A stretch of 64,000 nt of DNA from the NCBI RefSeq assembly GCF_003634275.1, contig NZ_RBWY01000002.1:1-64000 (forward strand), read 5' to 3'. Made by a program: the position numbers and the translations under genes. Source of the stretch: Orbus hercynius. Lineage in GTDB: Bacteria > Pseudomonadota > Gammaproteobacteria > Enterobacterales > Orbaceae. Positions 49,453 through 57,956 of the stretch are shown in pieces (position 1 is the first letter of the stretch; each line of letters opens with the position of its first letter). A model generated the notes under the pieces. It had not been told where the DNA came from. It saw nothing but the letters and a program-made list of their open reading frames with translations, and made no database searches.

Positions 49453-49585
49453 CATTTGCAATATTTTTTGTTTCTATTAGATCCCAGTACAGTTCATCTT
49501 AAGTTTTAACACCTGTTTTATCGATTTTTTAAATATCCTCAAGATATACTTGTAACCACATTTTTATATAACATGACTATCATAT
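49453..49585 (+). repeat. Diverged repeat: leader of integrated element 2
   Basis: Like 47785-47948 this begins directly after an attachment site and shares the same blocks in the same order (TGCAA, CCTGTTTT, AAGATATACTTGTAACC, CATTTTTATA). It suggests a second, related element inserted in tandem, whose integrase gene is gone and whose cargo is the toxin and immunity pair. Confidence 0.5.
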
Positions 49586-49731
49586 AACGCTTTAACACAC
49601 CATCACTGAATACTCGAATTAAAGCAATAAAATCTAACCGCTCTAAAATAGCGTGGCGTAGTGCTCGCAACCTTGTTAATATACCTCAATTAAATTACCT
49701 TATACGCATATAAATGATAAAATAAACTCTG

Positions 49732-51426
49732 ATGAAATATTATTTATTACTGACCGCTCGGCAGTGGGATGAATTGCAAAAACCGCAAGAAGAGAATTCA
49801 ATTTTCCGTCGTAGTCCTTTGGTGCCGAGTCGTATTGTTGACTATACTCAGCTCAAACCGGTTCGTTATAATTATAGCGGTCAGATGGATGAGATTATTC
49901 AATACTGTGTTACATATCAAGATGAGTGTAAAAACCTCTATTCAACCCTCGAAACGCTAGGCTTATATTATGGAACGAATACTTATAATAAAGATGATAA
50001 AAGATTTACCGAGGCACTAAAAGAGGCTTTAAAATCACAACGGGCGATTTTAATCGAAATACCTATCGAGTACAGTTCAGGCCTGTTACCGCCAGAAAAT
50101 AACTTTCTAAAATTACCGAGTAACCCAATACCCCGTCGATTAACGGCTAGCGAAGTCCAAGCGCGTCAACTGGCACGCTATGATAATGAAGAAAATTATA
50201 TTGAATTGACGGTTTATAATTTAGCCAATCAGCCCTTTACTATCTTTGATAATGCCAGTCAGAAGATGCTTAAGCAAGGCACATTAGACAGTGGTGGTTA
50301 CGCTTATGTGAGTTTACCTGTCAATGCCCAATATGTTGATATCGTCTTTGACAAACAACAAACCGACCGCCCCTGGTATTACGATGTTCCCCTTCAATTA
50401 CTCGGTGGTCTGCGTGATGCGGGGCAATCAGTATCTGATTTAGCGTGGGATATGTCTCCAATTAAACAGACTATTGAACATGATTTTCATGTCGAAATGA
50501 AAAATCCTGCACAATTTGAAAAAGTCCCCGAGGCCGAAACGGTATCGGGTGCGCTTGCTCATGGTGTCAGTCAGTTTTTAGTGGGTTTTATTCCTGCCGC
50601 TAAAGGGCTTAAAATTATCAAACCCCTGACAAGAATGGGGAAACTAGCGCAAAGTATGATTGCCGGTGGTGTCGCTGATTTTGCCGTATTTGCCCCGCAT
50701 GAAGAGCGGTTATCGAATCTGATTCAATCATTTGATGAGTTACAAAATCCGGTGACGGCGTATCTACAAGCCAGTCCAGATGATAGCTCAGCGGAAGGTC
50801 GATTAAAAAACACCTTAGAGGGGTTACTGCTTGGCGCCCTTATTGAACCCTTTGCCCATTCATTACGGGCATTAAAATATGCCAGAATTAAGTGGATGGT
50901 GCCCGATGTTAAAACGCAAGTTCACTATAAGCTGGAAATGGTTACAATAGAAACCGAATCGGGTAGCAAAGGCAATTGGAATAAAGCACTCAATAATCCA
51001 GAGCCGAATAGCATTTATCTTGTTGATGGGAATAAAAGATATCATACTGATGAACTGGGCAGATTAAAGCAGGTAGAAGCTGAACTTAAACTCGATACAT
51101 TAGACAGAAATACGTATCAACAATTAAAAATGGGTAAACAAGGTATTGAGGGCGACGAGGGTGGTCATTTAATCGCATCAATATTAAATGGCTCGGGTGA
51201 AAAAATAAATATGCTACCGATGAATGCCAACCTTAATCGTGGCGCATGGAAGCAAATGGAAAATACATGGGCTAAAGCATTGCAAGAAGGAAAAACGGTT
51301 AAAGTTAAAATTGAGCCTGTTTATAATAGTAGTGGTATAAGACCAGATAAATTTAAAGTAAAATACTCTATTGATAATGGAAGAAGTATTGAGAAAATTT
51401 TAATTAATGCTCCTGGGGGAATTTAA
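49732..51426 (+). CDS. Polymorphic toxin with C-terminal DNA/RNA non-specific endonuclease
   Basis: The 564-residue protein has no signal peptide. Residues 1-220 form an N-terminal region I do not recognise, including a beta-rich part (about 155-210). Residues 270-385 hold two hydrophobic, glycine-rich stretches (ALAHGVSQFLVGFIPAAKG, LEGLLLGALIEPFAHSLRAL), perhaps for membrane entry. The C-terminal domain (about 425-564) fits Endonuclea_NS_2: DEGGHLIAS (His479), INMLPMNANLNRG (Asn500, Asn502) and WKQMENTWAKAL. The stop overlaps the next start (TAATG). Its lack of a signal suggests delivery by a type VI or contact system; no such system is in the window. Confidence 0.82.
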   Translation: MKYYLLLTARQWDELQKPQEENSIFRRSPLVPSRIVDYTQLKPVRYNYSGQMDEIIQYCVTYQDECKNLYSTLETLGLYYGTNTYNKDDKRFTEALKEALKSQRAILIEIPIEYSSGLLPPENNFLKLPSNPIPRRLTASEVQARQLARYDNEENYIELTVYNLANQPFTIFDNASQKMLKQGTLDSGGYAYVSLPVNAQYVDIVFDKQQTDRPWYYDVPLQLLGGLRDAGQSVSDLAWDMSPIKQTIEHDFHVEMKNPAQFEKVPEAETVSGALAHGVSQFLVGFIPAAKGLKIIKPLTRMGKLAQSMIAGGVADFAVFAPHEERLSNLIQSFDELQNPVTAYLQASPDDSSAEGRLKNTLEGLLLGALIEPFAHSLRALKYARIKWMVPDVKTQVHYKLEMVTIETESGSKGNWNKALNNPEPNSIYLVDGNKRYHTDELGRLKQVEAELKLDTLDRNTYQQLKMGKQGIEGDEGGHLIASILNGSGEKINMLPMNANLNRGAWKQMENTWAKALQEGKTVKVKIEPVYNSSGIRPDKFKVKYSIDNGRSIEKILINAPGGI

Positions 51427-51773
51427 TGAGAAATGATAATGATATTTATAATGATATTGGAAAAATATTATTTAGTATAAGTCCAGATGGAGCAAAAAAA
51501 GTTATATTGCAAGCGGAATTTGTTCCAGAAGGTGATGTTTGTACTTTTCTATATGATTATGTCGATGCGGATAATAATACTAAATGGTTTGATAATGATA
51601 GCGCACAGGCGAGCAGCGATCTAATGGATTATTTAATTGAATTAAGAGAATTTACTATAGTTAATAATTTAACTAATGGTAATTCTATTTGGATAGGTTG
51701 TATTGTAACGGTCGATATTGAAAAAGCTAAGATTAATATTGATTTTAAATACGAGCCATTTATTGAAGAGTGA
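51426..51773 (+). CDS. Probable immunity protein (YezG/DUF600-like)
   Basis: The 115-residue acidic protein begins MRNDNDIYNDIGKILFSISP and contains GAKKVILQAEF, EGDVCTFLYDYVDADNN and KWFDN. This resembles the YezG/DUF600 family, known as immunity proteins against nuclease toxins. It starts on the last base of the toxin stop codon, so the two are translationally coupled. The gene is markedly more AT-rich than the toxin's N-terminal half, in line with exchange of toxin tip and immunity gene as a cassette. The family call is by eye; the role follows from position. Confidence 0.72.
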   Translation: MRNDNDIYNDIGKILFSISPDGAKKVILQAEFVPEGDVCTFLYDYVDADNNTKWFDNDSAQASSDLMDYLIELREFTIVNNLTNGNSIWIGCIVTVDIEKAKINIDFKYEPFIEE

Positions 51774-51821
51774 TTAATTTAATCGGTTGATACGTAGCTA
51801 TATAGGCGTATTTTATCGTAA

Positions 51822-51983
51822 TGCGCCTTTTCTTTGGGCAGCATAATTAAAACAATATTAGATAATTTCATTTTAGCAGGCGATACCGAAACTACGGCAA
51901 CGAAAAATAGTCATCAATCGGTACGATTGCCTTATCCAAGTCACTTGGAAAGAGGAAAAGACATAAAAAACCCGCTCAATTAA
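51822..51983 (+). pseudogene. Coding-like fragment of unknown origin
   Basis: An open frame without an ATG reads, in part, LDNFILAGDTETTATKNSHQ, then SVRLPYPSHLERGKD, and stops inside the terminator stem. The composition looks like protein rather than chance, and the lack of a start suggests the 3' end of a lost gene, perhaps an older toxin or delivery protein. I do not recognise the family. Confidence 0.3.
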
Positions 51984-51991
51984 GCGGGTTT
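51966..51991. terminator. Terminator of the cold shock gene
   Basis: A 9-bp stem (AAACCCGCT / AGCGGGTTT) with a CAATTA loop, followed on the minus strand by T, lies 28 bp after the cold shock stop. It also faces the toxin-immunity side. Confidence 0.88.
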
Positions 51992-52018
51992 AAAATATAT
52001 AAAGTAATCACAATGTGA

Positions 52019-52228
52019 TTAGATTAATTTAACTTCTGCTGCTGCTGGACCACGAGCGCTGTCTTGAATTACAAATTCAACATTTTGCCCTTCAGCTAAT
52101 GTTTTGAATCCATCGTTCATAATAGCAGAAAAGTGTACGAATACATCTTTGCTACCGTCAGTTGGAGTAATAAATCCAAAACCTTTACTTTCGTTAAACC
52201 ATTTAACTTGGCCAGTTTTTTTTGTCAT
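52019..52228 (-). CDS. cspE: Cold shock-like protein (CspE/CspC type)
   Basis: This is a 69-residue OB-fold nucleic-acid chaperone. It starts at ATG 52228 ([20 protein letters not shown]), with TAGGAAA upstream. RNP1 (KGFGFI) and RNP2 (VFVHF) are intact, and [13 protein letters not shown] matches E. coli CspE. Such proteins bind single-stranded RNA, melt hairpins and antiterminate. Which paralogue it is cannot be settled by sequence alone. The 5' side is long and AT-rich, as is common for cold shock leaders. Confidence 0.88.
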   Translation of the reverse strand: MTKKTGQVKWFNESKGFGFITPTDGSKDVFVHFSAIMNDGFKTLAEGQNVEFVIQDSARGPAAAEVKLI

Positions 52229-52546
52229 TTTCAAAATTTCCTAAAAAATAAAACTTACTGCATATGATAAATATATGCGCATTAACATAAACTTACATAA
52301 TTCATTTTTAAAACTTAGAGGAGCAAAAGTTGAAAATGTCAAAAATTTCACTAATCACTTTATATTCAATTCTTCACGCTTTAAAAAAGTTACATCGCTA
52401 TATGCTGTAACTATTAACTCATATTAGGGCATGGATAGCAAGCATAATTTTTAATTCTATCAATGAGATCGTGTTAAAATATTGATAAGATGCTAACTTA
52501 ACAACTAGAATATCAACAAATTAATTAAATCAGTAGAGAAACGATT
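52229..52546. other. csp - response regulator divergent region
   Basis: This 318-bp divergent gap holds the leader of the cold shock gene, including GCATAT / ATATGC (about 52260-52278), a small open frame with a strong ribosome site (52336) and the promoter of the two-component system. The rest is AT-rich with no other feature that I can support. Confidence 0.5.
52336..52410 (+). CDS. Possible 24-residue small protein
   Basis: AGAGGAG (52317-52323) precedes TTG 52330 and ATG 52336 in the same frame, which encodes MSKISLITLYSILHALKKLH, then RYML and a stop. The strong ribosome site and the hydrophobic, then basic, helix are why it is listed. It could be a leader peptide for the downstream regulator genes or a free small membrane protein. 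No known family is recognised. Confidence 0.3.
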   Translation: MSKISLITLYSILHALKKLHRYML

Positions 52547-53236
52547 ATGCGAATACTCGTCGTCGAAGATGAAAAATCCATTTTAAATGTACTGGCAAAA
52601 CGCCTTTCACAAGAAGGGTATAGTGTCGATATGGCATCAGATGGACAAGAAGCACTAGGCTATATTGAAATGGGCGTTTATGACTGCATTGTGATGGATA
52701 TCATGCTACCCATTCAAGACGGGCTAACGGTGCTCAGGCAGATGCGTAAAAAGCACAATAAAACGCCCGTATTACTACTCACCGCAAAAGATGGTATTGG
52801 TGACAAAGTGCTTGGGCTTGACGCCGGCGCTGATGATTATCTGGTCAAACCGTTTATTTACGATGAATTATCAGCGCGTATCAGGGCGCTAGTGCGGCGT
52901 AATAGCGAACAGACGTCAACCATCTTACAATATGCCGATTTAACGCTAGACCTCACGACCAGAGCTGTGACCCGTGGTAATCAGCACATCGAACTCTCGG
53001 CTAAAGGATTTACTATTTTATCCTATTTTTTACATAACCCCAATCGCGTACTCACTCGCGATCAAATCATCGATCACGCTTGGAACTTTGATTACGACAA
53101 TGACTCCAATGTAATTGATGTTTATGTCGGCTATTTGCGCCGTAAAATTGATAATGGTTTTGATAATAAATTATTACATACTGTCCGTGGCGTCGGTTAC
53201 GTCTTAAGAGATTACAATGAAAAAAGTGAGTATTAG
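52547..53236 (+). CDS. OmpR-family response regulator
   Basis: The 229-residue regulator has a receiver domain with VVEDE, phospho-acceptor Asp51 (CIVMDIMLP) and the switch lysine in DDYLVKPF. The C-terminal winged helix ends with LLHTVRGVGYVLRD. It resembles the CusR/PmrA-like branch, but I cannot name the orthologue. Its last 20 bp overlap the sensor kinase gene. The convergent macB-macA operon next to it is a likely target. Confidence 0.9.
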   Translation: MRILVVEDEKSILNVLAKRLSQEGYSVDMASDGQEALGYIEMGVYDCIVMDIMLPIQDGLTVLRQMRKKHNKTPVLLLTAKDGIGDKVLGLDAGADDYLVKPFIYDELSARIRALVRRNSEQTSTILQYADLTLDLTTRAVTRGNQHIELSAKGFTILSYFLHNPNRVLTRDQIIDHAWNFDYDNDSNVIDVYVGYLRRKIDNGFDNKLLHTVRGVGYVLRDYNEKSEY

Positions 53237-54560
53237 AACCCGTATTACACTATGGTATACCATTGTGCTCATGATCTTTTTAGCACTTGGTGTCGCCGGT
53301 TCCTACAATGCGATGTACGATATTTTGCTTGAGCAACATCGCACCGGTATGCAAAGAGGGGCACATAATTTAGCGCGCATGATTGCCAAATCAGAAAATC
53401 CCAATCAACTCTCGACTTACGAAAAAAAAGTCCCACCCAGAGATGTTTATTTCGCTTTTTTCAATAATCAAGATGAAGTAAAAACCGGGCAATATGAAAA
53501 CTGGATGCTAAAGTTACCGAAAGACTTAGAACAAATTCGCACCATTGAACATAATGATCTTTATTGGTTTATCTACGACTATCCGGTCAACAAAGATGGC
53601 AAACAAATTGGCTGGGTCAGAACCACCATTGATACCACCTCCACGTTTCAAGCATTAACCGCCATGCGTGAACAAGGCATACTCTCAATAATCCCTTGTT
53701 TATTATTAGCGGCTTTAGGTGGTTTTTTAATTACCCGTTGGGCATTAAAACCGATTAAAAATATTGCCAAAGCAGCCAAAGAAATTGGCGCTGGAGATCT
53801 GTCAAAACGCATTAAACTCGATGCAGCAAAAGATGAAATTGGTGAACTACTCACGGAGTTTAATCATATGGCAGATAATCTGCAAAACGTCATTGAACGC
53901 GAGAAACAGTTTAGCGCCGACGCCTCACACGAGATGCGTACCCCAATTGCTGTCATTATTACTAATGCAGAATATGCCATCGAGAGCCAAAATTTAGCAA
54001 CCTGTACACAAACGCTAGCATTAATTATTAACAAAAGCCGCCATATGCAGCAAATGCTATCACAGCTAATGATCTTGGCACGAGGCAATGAACAAGCTCA
54101 GGCGATGGAGATAGAGACGCTCGATATTAGCAGTGTCATCACCGATATTGCCGAAGAGCGTTCACCAAAAGCAGAAGAGAAACAGATCACCATTCATGTC
54201 GAGTCAGAAAGCGATATTATCGTCAATGGCGATCTTATGTTGCTCTCACGCATGATAACCAACTTAATTGATAATGGCGTGCAATACGGTAAAGAAGGCG
54301 GCTATATCAACATTGATCTCTACAAAGAAGGTAAACATGCCGTTATTTTAGTTGTCGATAATGGTATTGGCATCGCAGCAAGCGATCTGCCCTTTATTTT
54401 TGATCGATTTTATCGTGCCGATAAATCACGCTCTCAATCAGGTTCGGGATTAGGCCTTTCATTTGTTGATTTTATTATCAAACTGCACAAAGGTCATATT
54501 ACTGTCGACAGCCATTTAGGCAAAGGCACCTGCTTTAGAATTGAGTTACCACTGGCTTAA
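53217..54560 (+). CDS. Sensor histidine kinase
   Basis: The 447-residue kinase has membrane segments at about 10-32 and 153-174 with a periplasmic sensor of about 120 residues between them, then a HAMP domain (ITRWALKPIKNIAKAAKEI). The phospho-acceptor His238 lies in FSADASHEMRTPIAV, and the ATPase boxes are NLIDNGVQYG, DNGIGI and GSGLGLSF. The ATG lies inside the regulator gene, giving translational coupling. The signal is unknown; the neighbouring macrolide/enterotoxin-type exporter suggests an envelope or antimicrobial stress cue. Confidence 0.92.
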   Translation: MKKVSIRTRITLWYTIVLMIFLALGVAGSYNAMYDILLEQHRTGMQRGAHNLARMIAKSENPNQLSTYEKKVPPRDVYFAFFNNQDEVKTGQYENWMLKLPKDLEQIRTIEHNDLYWFIYDYPVNKDGKQIGWVRTTIDTTSTFQALTAMREQGILSIIPCLLLAALGGFLITRWALKPIKNIAKAAKEIGAGDLSKRIKLDAAKDEIGELLTEFNHMADNLQNVIEREKQFSADASHEMRTPIAVIITNAEYAIESQNLATCTQTLALIINKSRHMQQMLSQLMILARGNEQAQAMEIETLDISSVITDIAEERSPKAEEKQITIHVESESDIIVNGDLMLLSRMITNLIDNGVQYGKEGGYINIDLYKEGKHAVILVVDNGIGIAASDLPFIFDRFYRADKSRSQSGSGLGLSFVDFIIKLHKGHITVDSHLGKGTCFRIELPLA

Positions 54561-54605
54561 TCAATTGCAAAATTGCCCATCATGCAACTGCGCACAGCGC
54601 GAATA

Positions 54606-56549
54606 TTATTCGCGCGTTAATGCCTCAATCGGATTGAGTTTAGCCGCATTTTTAGCTGGCATAAAACCAAACACAACACCGATTAACATAGAAAAAATAA
54701 TCGATAACACCATCACATTAACCGAATAAGAAAGGGTCATCGAGCCACTTAAGAAAAACTGTAATATACTGCCAATTAAGCCTGAAAAGATTAAGCCAAA
54801 TGTCCCCCCAATCAAGCATATTAATACCGCTTCAATTAAAAACTGCTGCATAATATCTGCTTGTTTAGCGCCGATCGCCATACGTAGACCAATTTCTTTG
54901 GTTCGCTCGGTAACTGACACCAACATAATATTCATCACACCAATACCCCCCACAATTAATGAGATTAATGCAATCCCCGAAATCAGTATTGTCATCGTGC
55001 TGGCGGTACTTTCAATCGTTTGTTTAATACTGTCAGTATTAATGGTGAAAAAATCTTTACTGCCATGGCGCTGGGTTAGTGTATCAATAATGCTATTTTC
55101 AGCCATTTGTGAGCTGACATTATCAGCAACTTTAACCGTAATTGAATTAATATATTTATCGCCCGTGACTTTATTCATTACTGTCGTATAAGGAGCCCAT
55201 AAAGTTAAGGTATCATTAGACATACCAACGGTGGTTAGCTTTTGTGCTACCCCAATAATTTTAAATGGCTTTTTATTAAAAATGATCATTTTACCTAGCG
55301 GATTTTCACCATTCGCAAATAATTTGTTTTTAACATTCTGATCAATCACAACAACCGATGCACTGTCTTTAACATCTTGCGCACTAAAGATACGTCCTGA
55401 TTCGATTTTTATGCCTTTAACATCAAAATATTGATCACCAATTCCATTGAGTTTAGCGCTCACCGAATCATTGGCAAAGGTAATCGTACCGGTAGTTGAG
55501 CTGTTTGGCGTTGTACTATCAATATAATTTTGCTGTTGCAAAAAATTGGCATCACCAACCGTCAAGGTTTTAATCTTATTTGACCGCATATCACCAAAGT
55601 TTTTACCGGGTAAAATATCGATGGTATTGGTCCCCATCGAATTAATATTGGCCATAATACTTTGCGTAGAGCCTTGCCCTAATGCAACCACCGTGACAAC
55701 GGATGCAATGCCGATAATAATCCCTAGCATGGTCAATAAAGAGCGCATCTTATGCGATAAAATCGCTTGAATGGACATCTTAAACGATTCAAAAAACATG
55801 AACTTATACAGTGAAAGAAGATTCCGAGTTGTTTTTTTCACTGGCGCAGATGACGTATAAATTTCTTCATTTTGACGGTAGTCGGCAATAATCGTACCAT
55901 CTTTAATTTCAATCACCCGGCTGGCATAATTAGCGATATTTTTATCATGGGTAACTAAAATAATGGTATGGCCTTTGCGATGTAAATCGATAATAATTTC
56001 CATCACATTTTCGCCACTTTTAGAGTCGAGCGCCCCAGTTGGCTCATCGGCTAAAATGATTTCCCCACCATTCATTAAAGCGCGCGCAATACTGACACGC
56101 TGCTGCTGGCCACCTGAAAGCTCACTGGGTTTATTTTCTAACTTGTGACCAAGGCCCAAATCAATTAATAACTGCTTTGCGCGTTCGCGTCGCTCAGTAA
56201 TATTGGCACCACTATAAATTGCCGGTAAAGCCACGTTTTCTAATGCACTTAAATTACCCAGTAAATTATAACGCTGGAAAATAAAACCAAACGTATTCGA
56301 ACGTAGCTCAGCTAATTGATTATTCGTCATCTGGCTCGTTTCAACACCATTAATTTGGTAAGAACCGGAACTGGCCATATCAAGGCAACCGAGTATATTC
56401 ATTAAGGTTGATTTACCCGAACCAGACTGACCAATAATTGCTACAAAATCGCCTTTTTCTATGGTTAAATCGATATCCTTTAACGCATAAACTTGATTGT
56501 CTTTACTGCCAAAACATTTATTGATCTGACTAATCTTGATAATATCCAT
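54606..56549 (-). CDS. macB: MacB-type ABC exporter (ATPase-permease)
   Basis: The 647-residue protein (E. coli MacB 648) fuses an ABC domain to an FtsX-type permease. The ABC half has Walker A GQSGSGKST (40-48), the signature LSGGQQQR and Walker B ILADEPTGALD. The rest has four membrane segments, with a large periplasmic domain after the first and the closing FGFMPAKNAAKLNPIEAL. With MacA and an outer-membrane TolC channel it acts as a mechanotransmission pump for peptides, macrolides or lipids. No tolC is in the window. It converges with the two-component genes (45 bp). Confidence 0.94.
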   Translation of the reverse strand: MDIIKISQINKCFGSKDNQVYALKDIDLTIEKGDFVAIIGQSGSGKSTLMNILGCLDMASSGSYQINGVETSQMTNNQLAELRSNTFGFIFQRYNLLGNLSALENVALPAIYSGANITERRERAKQLLIDLGLGHKLENKPSELSGGQQQRVSIARALMNGGEIILADEPTGALDSKSGENVMEIIIDLHRKGHTIILVTHDKNIANYASRVIEIKDGTIIADYRQNEEIYTSSAPVKKTTRNLLSLYKFMFFESFKMSIQAILSHKMRSLLTMLGIIIGIASVVTVVALGQGSTQSIMANINSMGTNTIDILPGKNFGDMRSNKIKTLTVGDANFLQQQNYIDSTTPNSSTTGTITFANDSVSAKLNGIGDQYFDVKGIKIESGRIFSAQDVKDSASVVVIDQNVKNKLFANGENPLGKMIIFNKKPFKIIGVAQKLTTVGMSNDTLTLWAPYTTVMNKVTGDKYINSITVKVADNVSSQMAENSIIDTLTQRHGSKDFFTINTDSIKQTIESTASTMTILISGIALISLIVGGIGVMNIMLVSVTERTKEIGLRMAIGAKQADIMQQFLIEAVLICLIGGTFGLIFSGLIGSILQFFLSGSMTLSYSVNVMVLSIIFSMLIGVVFGFMPAKNAAKLNPIEALTRE

Positions 56550-56642
56550 CGTTAACTCCTATTTGGTTATGGCAGTCTTAACTACCAATAACCATCAACT
56601 TAAGATTGTGATTAACGCAACACATTCACCGTATATCAATAA

Positions 56643-57818
56643 CTACATCATGCGCGGGCCACGATTGCTGCTATTGACCGAATTGCTAATTTCACTATCA
56701 CTCATTTGCGATTGTATAACGCGTTCACCTTCCGTTAATCCACTAGTTATCTCAATGTTGATACCATCAGATAAGCCGGTTGTCACATTCTTCTCAATGA
56801 CTTGATTATTATCCAGAATCTTGACATAGTTACTACCGTTACGCGAAACCAATGTTGCTATTGGAATGGTTAACACGTTTTCTTTGTGCGCGATTTGGAT
56901 CGTATCTTGTGTCGTCATACCAATACGCAGTTTACCATCCCGATTTGGCACCTCAAGTCGGCCATAATAGTAAATCGCCTGATCAGAACTGCCACCTTGC
57001 TCATAGCTACCATTGGTTAATGTCGTTAAACCTGGATCAATCGATTTTAAGGTCGTATTAAACACGTCATCGGGCGATGAGAGAATCGAATAACTGACCG
57101 TCATGCCCGGTTTGATTTTATTAATATCACCTTCCGAAATTTCCATTAGAATTTTCATTTCACTTAAATCGGCAATTTGCACAATGGTTGGGGTCGACAT
57201 GGCAGCATTGACCGTTTGCCCTTCTTCAACCGGCATAGAAACCACCGTACCATCAAGCGGAGACAAAATTTTGGTATAGCCTAAATTAACCTTAGCAGTA
57301 TTTAAGGATATTTGCGTTTGCGATATCATAGATTTAAGTTCAACTAATTTTGATTTCGCGGTGGCATACGCGCTTTGCGCTTCTTCTAAGCTAGCCTTTG
57401 AAGTCGCTTTTTGCGCATAAAGTGTGGTTTGCCTATCATACTCTGATTTTGCAACGGTTAATTGCACTTGCGCTGCGTCGTACTGAGCTTGATAGCTTTC
57501 TAGTTTTGCCTCTTCAGTATCATAGGTATTTTGCTGTGTCGTTGAATCGATCTGGGCGATTAAATCCCCCTTTTTAATCGTCTGTCCAAGCTTTACATAC
57601 AGCGTCTCAATTTGCCCTGAAACCTGCGCACCAACTGTTACTAACTGAATCGCAGTCACTTCGCCCGTTGCGCTGACTTCTTGGCTAATATTTTGTTTAC
57701 TAACCGGCACAGTAATGTAATGAATATCGTTCGATGACTTGAATACAAAAAAATACAGCGCAAAGCAGGCAGCTACTACGCCAATAGGAATAATAAGTTT
57801 GAGATTATATTTCATCAT
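56643..57818 (-). CDS. macA: MacA-type periplasmic adaptor
   Basis: The 391-residue adaptor has an N-terminal membrane anchor (about 6-28) and the split lipoyl/barrel-sandwich domain (VTVGAQVSGQIETLYVKLGQ, LGYTKILSPLDGTVVSM). A helical hairpin lies between them (about 95-165), and beta-barrel and membrane-proximal domains follow. It links MacB to TolC. It is 93 bp upstream of macB on the same strand. Two ATGs are adjacent at the start, and AAGG precedes them. The C-terminus ends in a short Ser/Asn-rich tail. Confidence 0.94.
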   Translation of the reverse strand: MMKYNLKLIIPIGVVAACFALYFFVFKSSNDIHYITVPVSKQNISQEVSATGEVTAIQLVTVGAQVSGQIETLYVKLGQTIKKGDLIAQIDSTTQQNTYDTEEAKLESYQAQYDAAQVQLTVAKSEYDRQTTLYAQKATSKASLEEAQSAYATAKSKLVELKSMISQTQISLNTAKVNLGYTKILSPLDGTVVSMPVEEGQTVNAAMSTPTIVQIADLSEMKILMEISEGDINKIKPGMTVSYSILSSPDDVFNTTLKSIDPGLTTLTNGSYEQGGSSDQAIYYYGRLEVPNRDGKLRIGMTTQDTIQIAHKENVLTIPIATLVSRNGSNYVKILDNNQVIEKNVTTGLSDGINIEITSGLTEGERVIQSQMSDSEISNSVNSSNRGPRMM

Positions 57819-57956
57819 TCACCTTAATCTAAATTAACTCGCTGATTCAAATTAAGGCACAATATAACGAACTGGAATGAAAGCTACATGAAAAATAGAT
57901 GAAAGAAATTTCATCTTATCTTTCATGTCACGCAATGATGGTAAACAACAGTGTAC

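Larger units (their letters stand above)
49145..49731. other. AT-rich gap containing the second attachment site
   Basis: This 587-bp stretch holds the second attachment site (49431) and the diverged integrase-leader repeat behind it, but no integrase. A 64-codon minus-strand frame at 49267-49461 has no ribosome site or recognisable family and is not called. The promoter of the toxin gene should lie in the last 150 bp; I could not define it. Confidence 0.6.

Noticed and set aside
49267-49461. 64-codon minus-strand frame in the island
   Set aside because: It spans the attachment site, has no ribosome site and no recognisable protein features.
51774-52018. Third attachment site closing element 2
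   Set aside because: I looked for CCCTTGGCTCCACCA or a close variant on both strands and found none; only CTTGG-type fragments occur.
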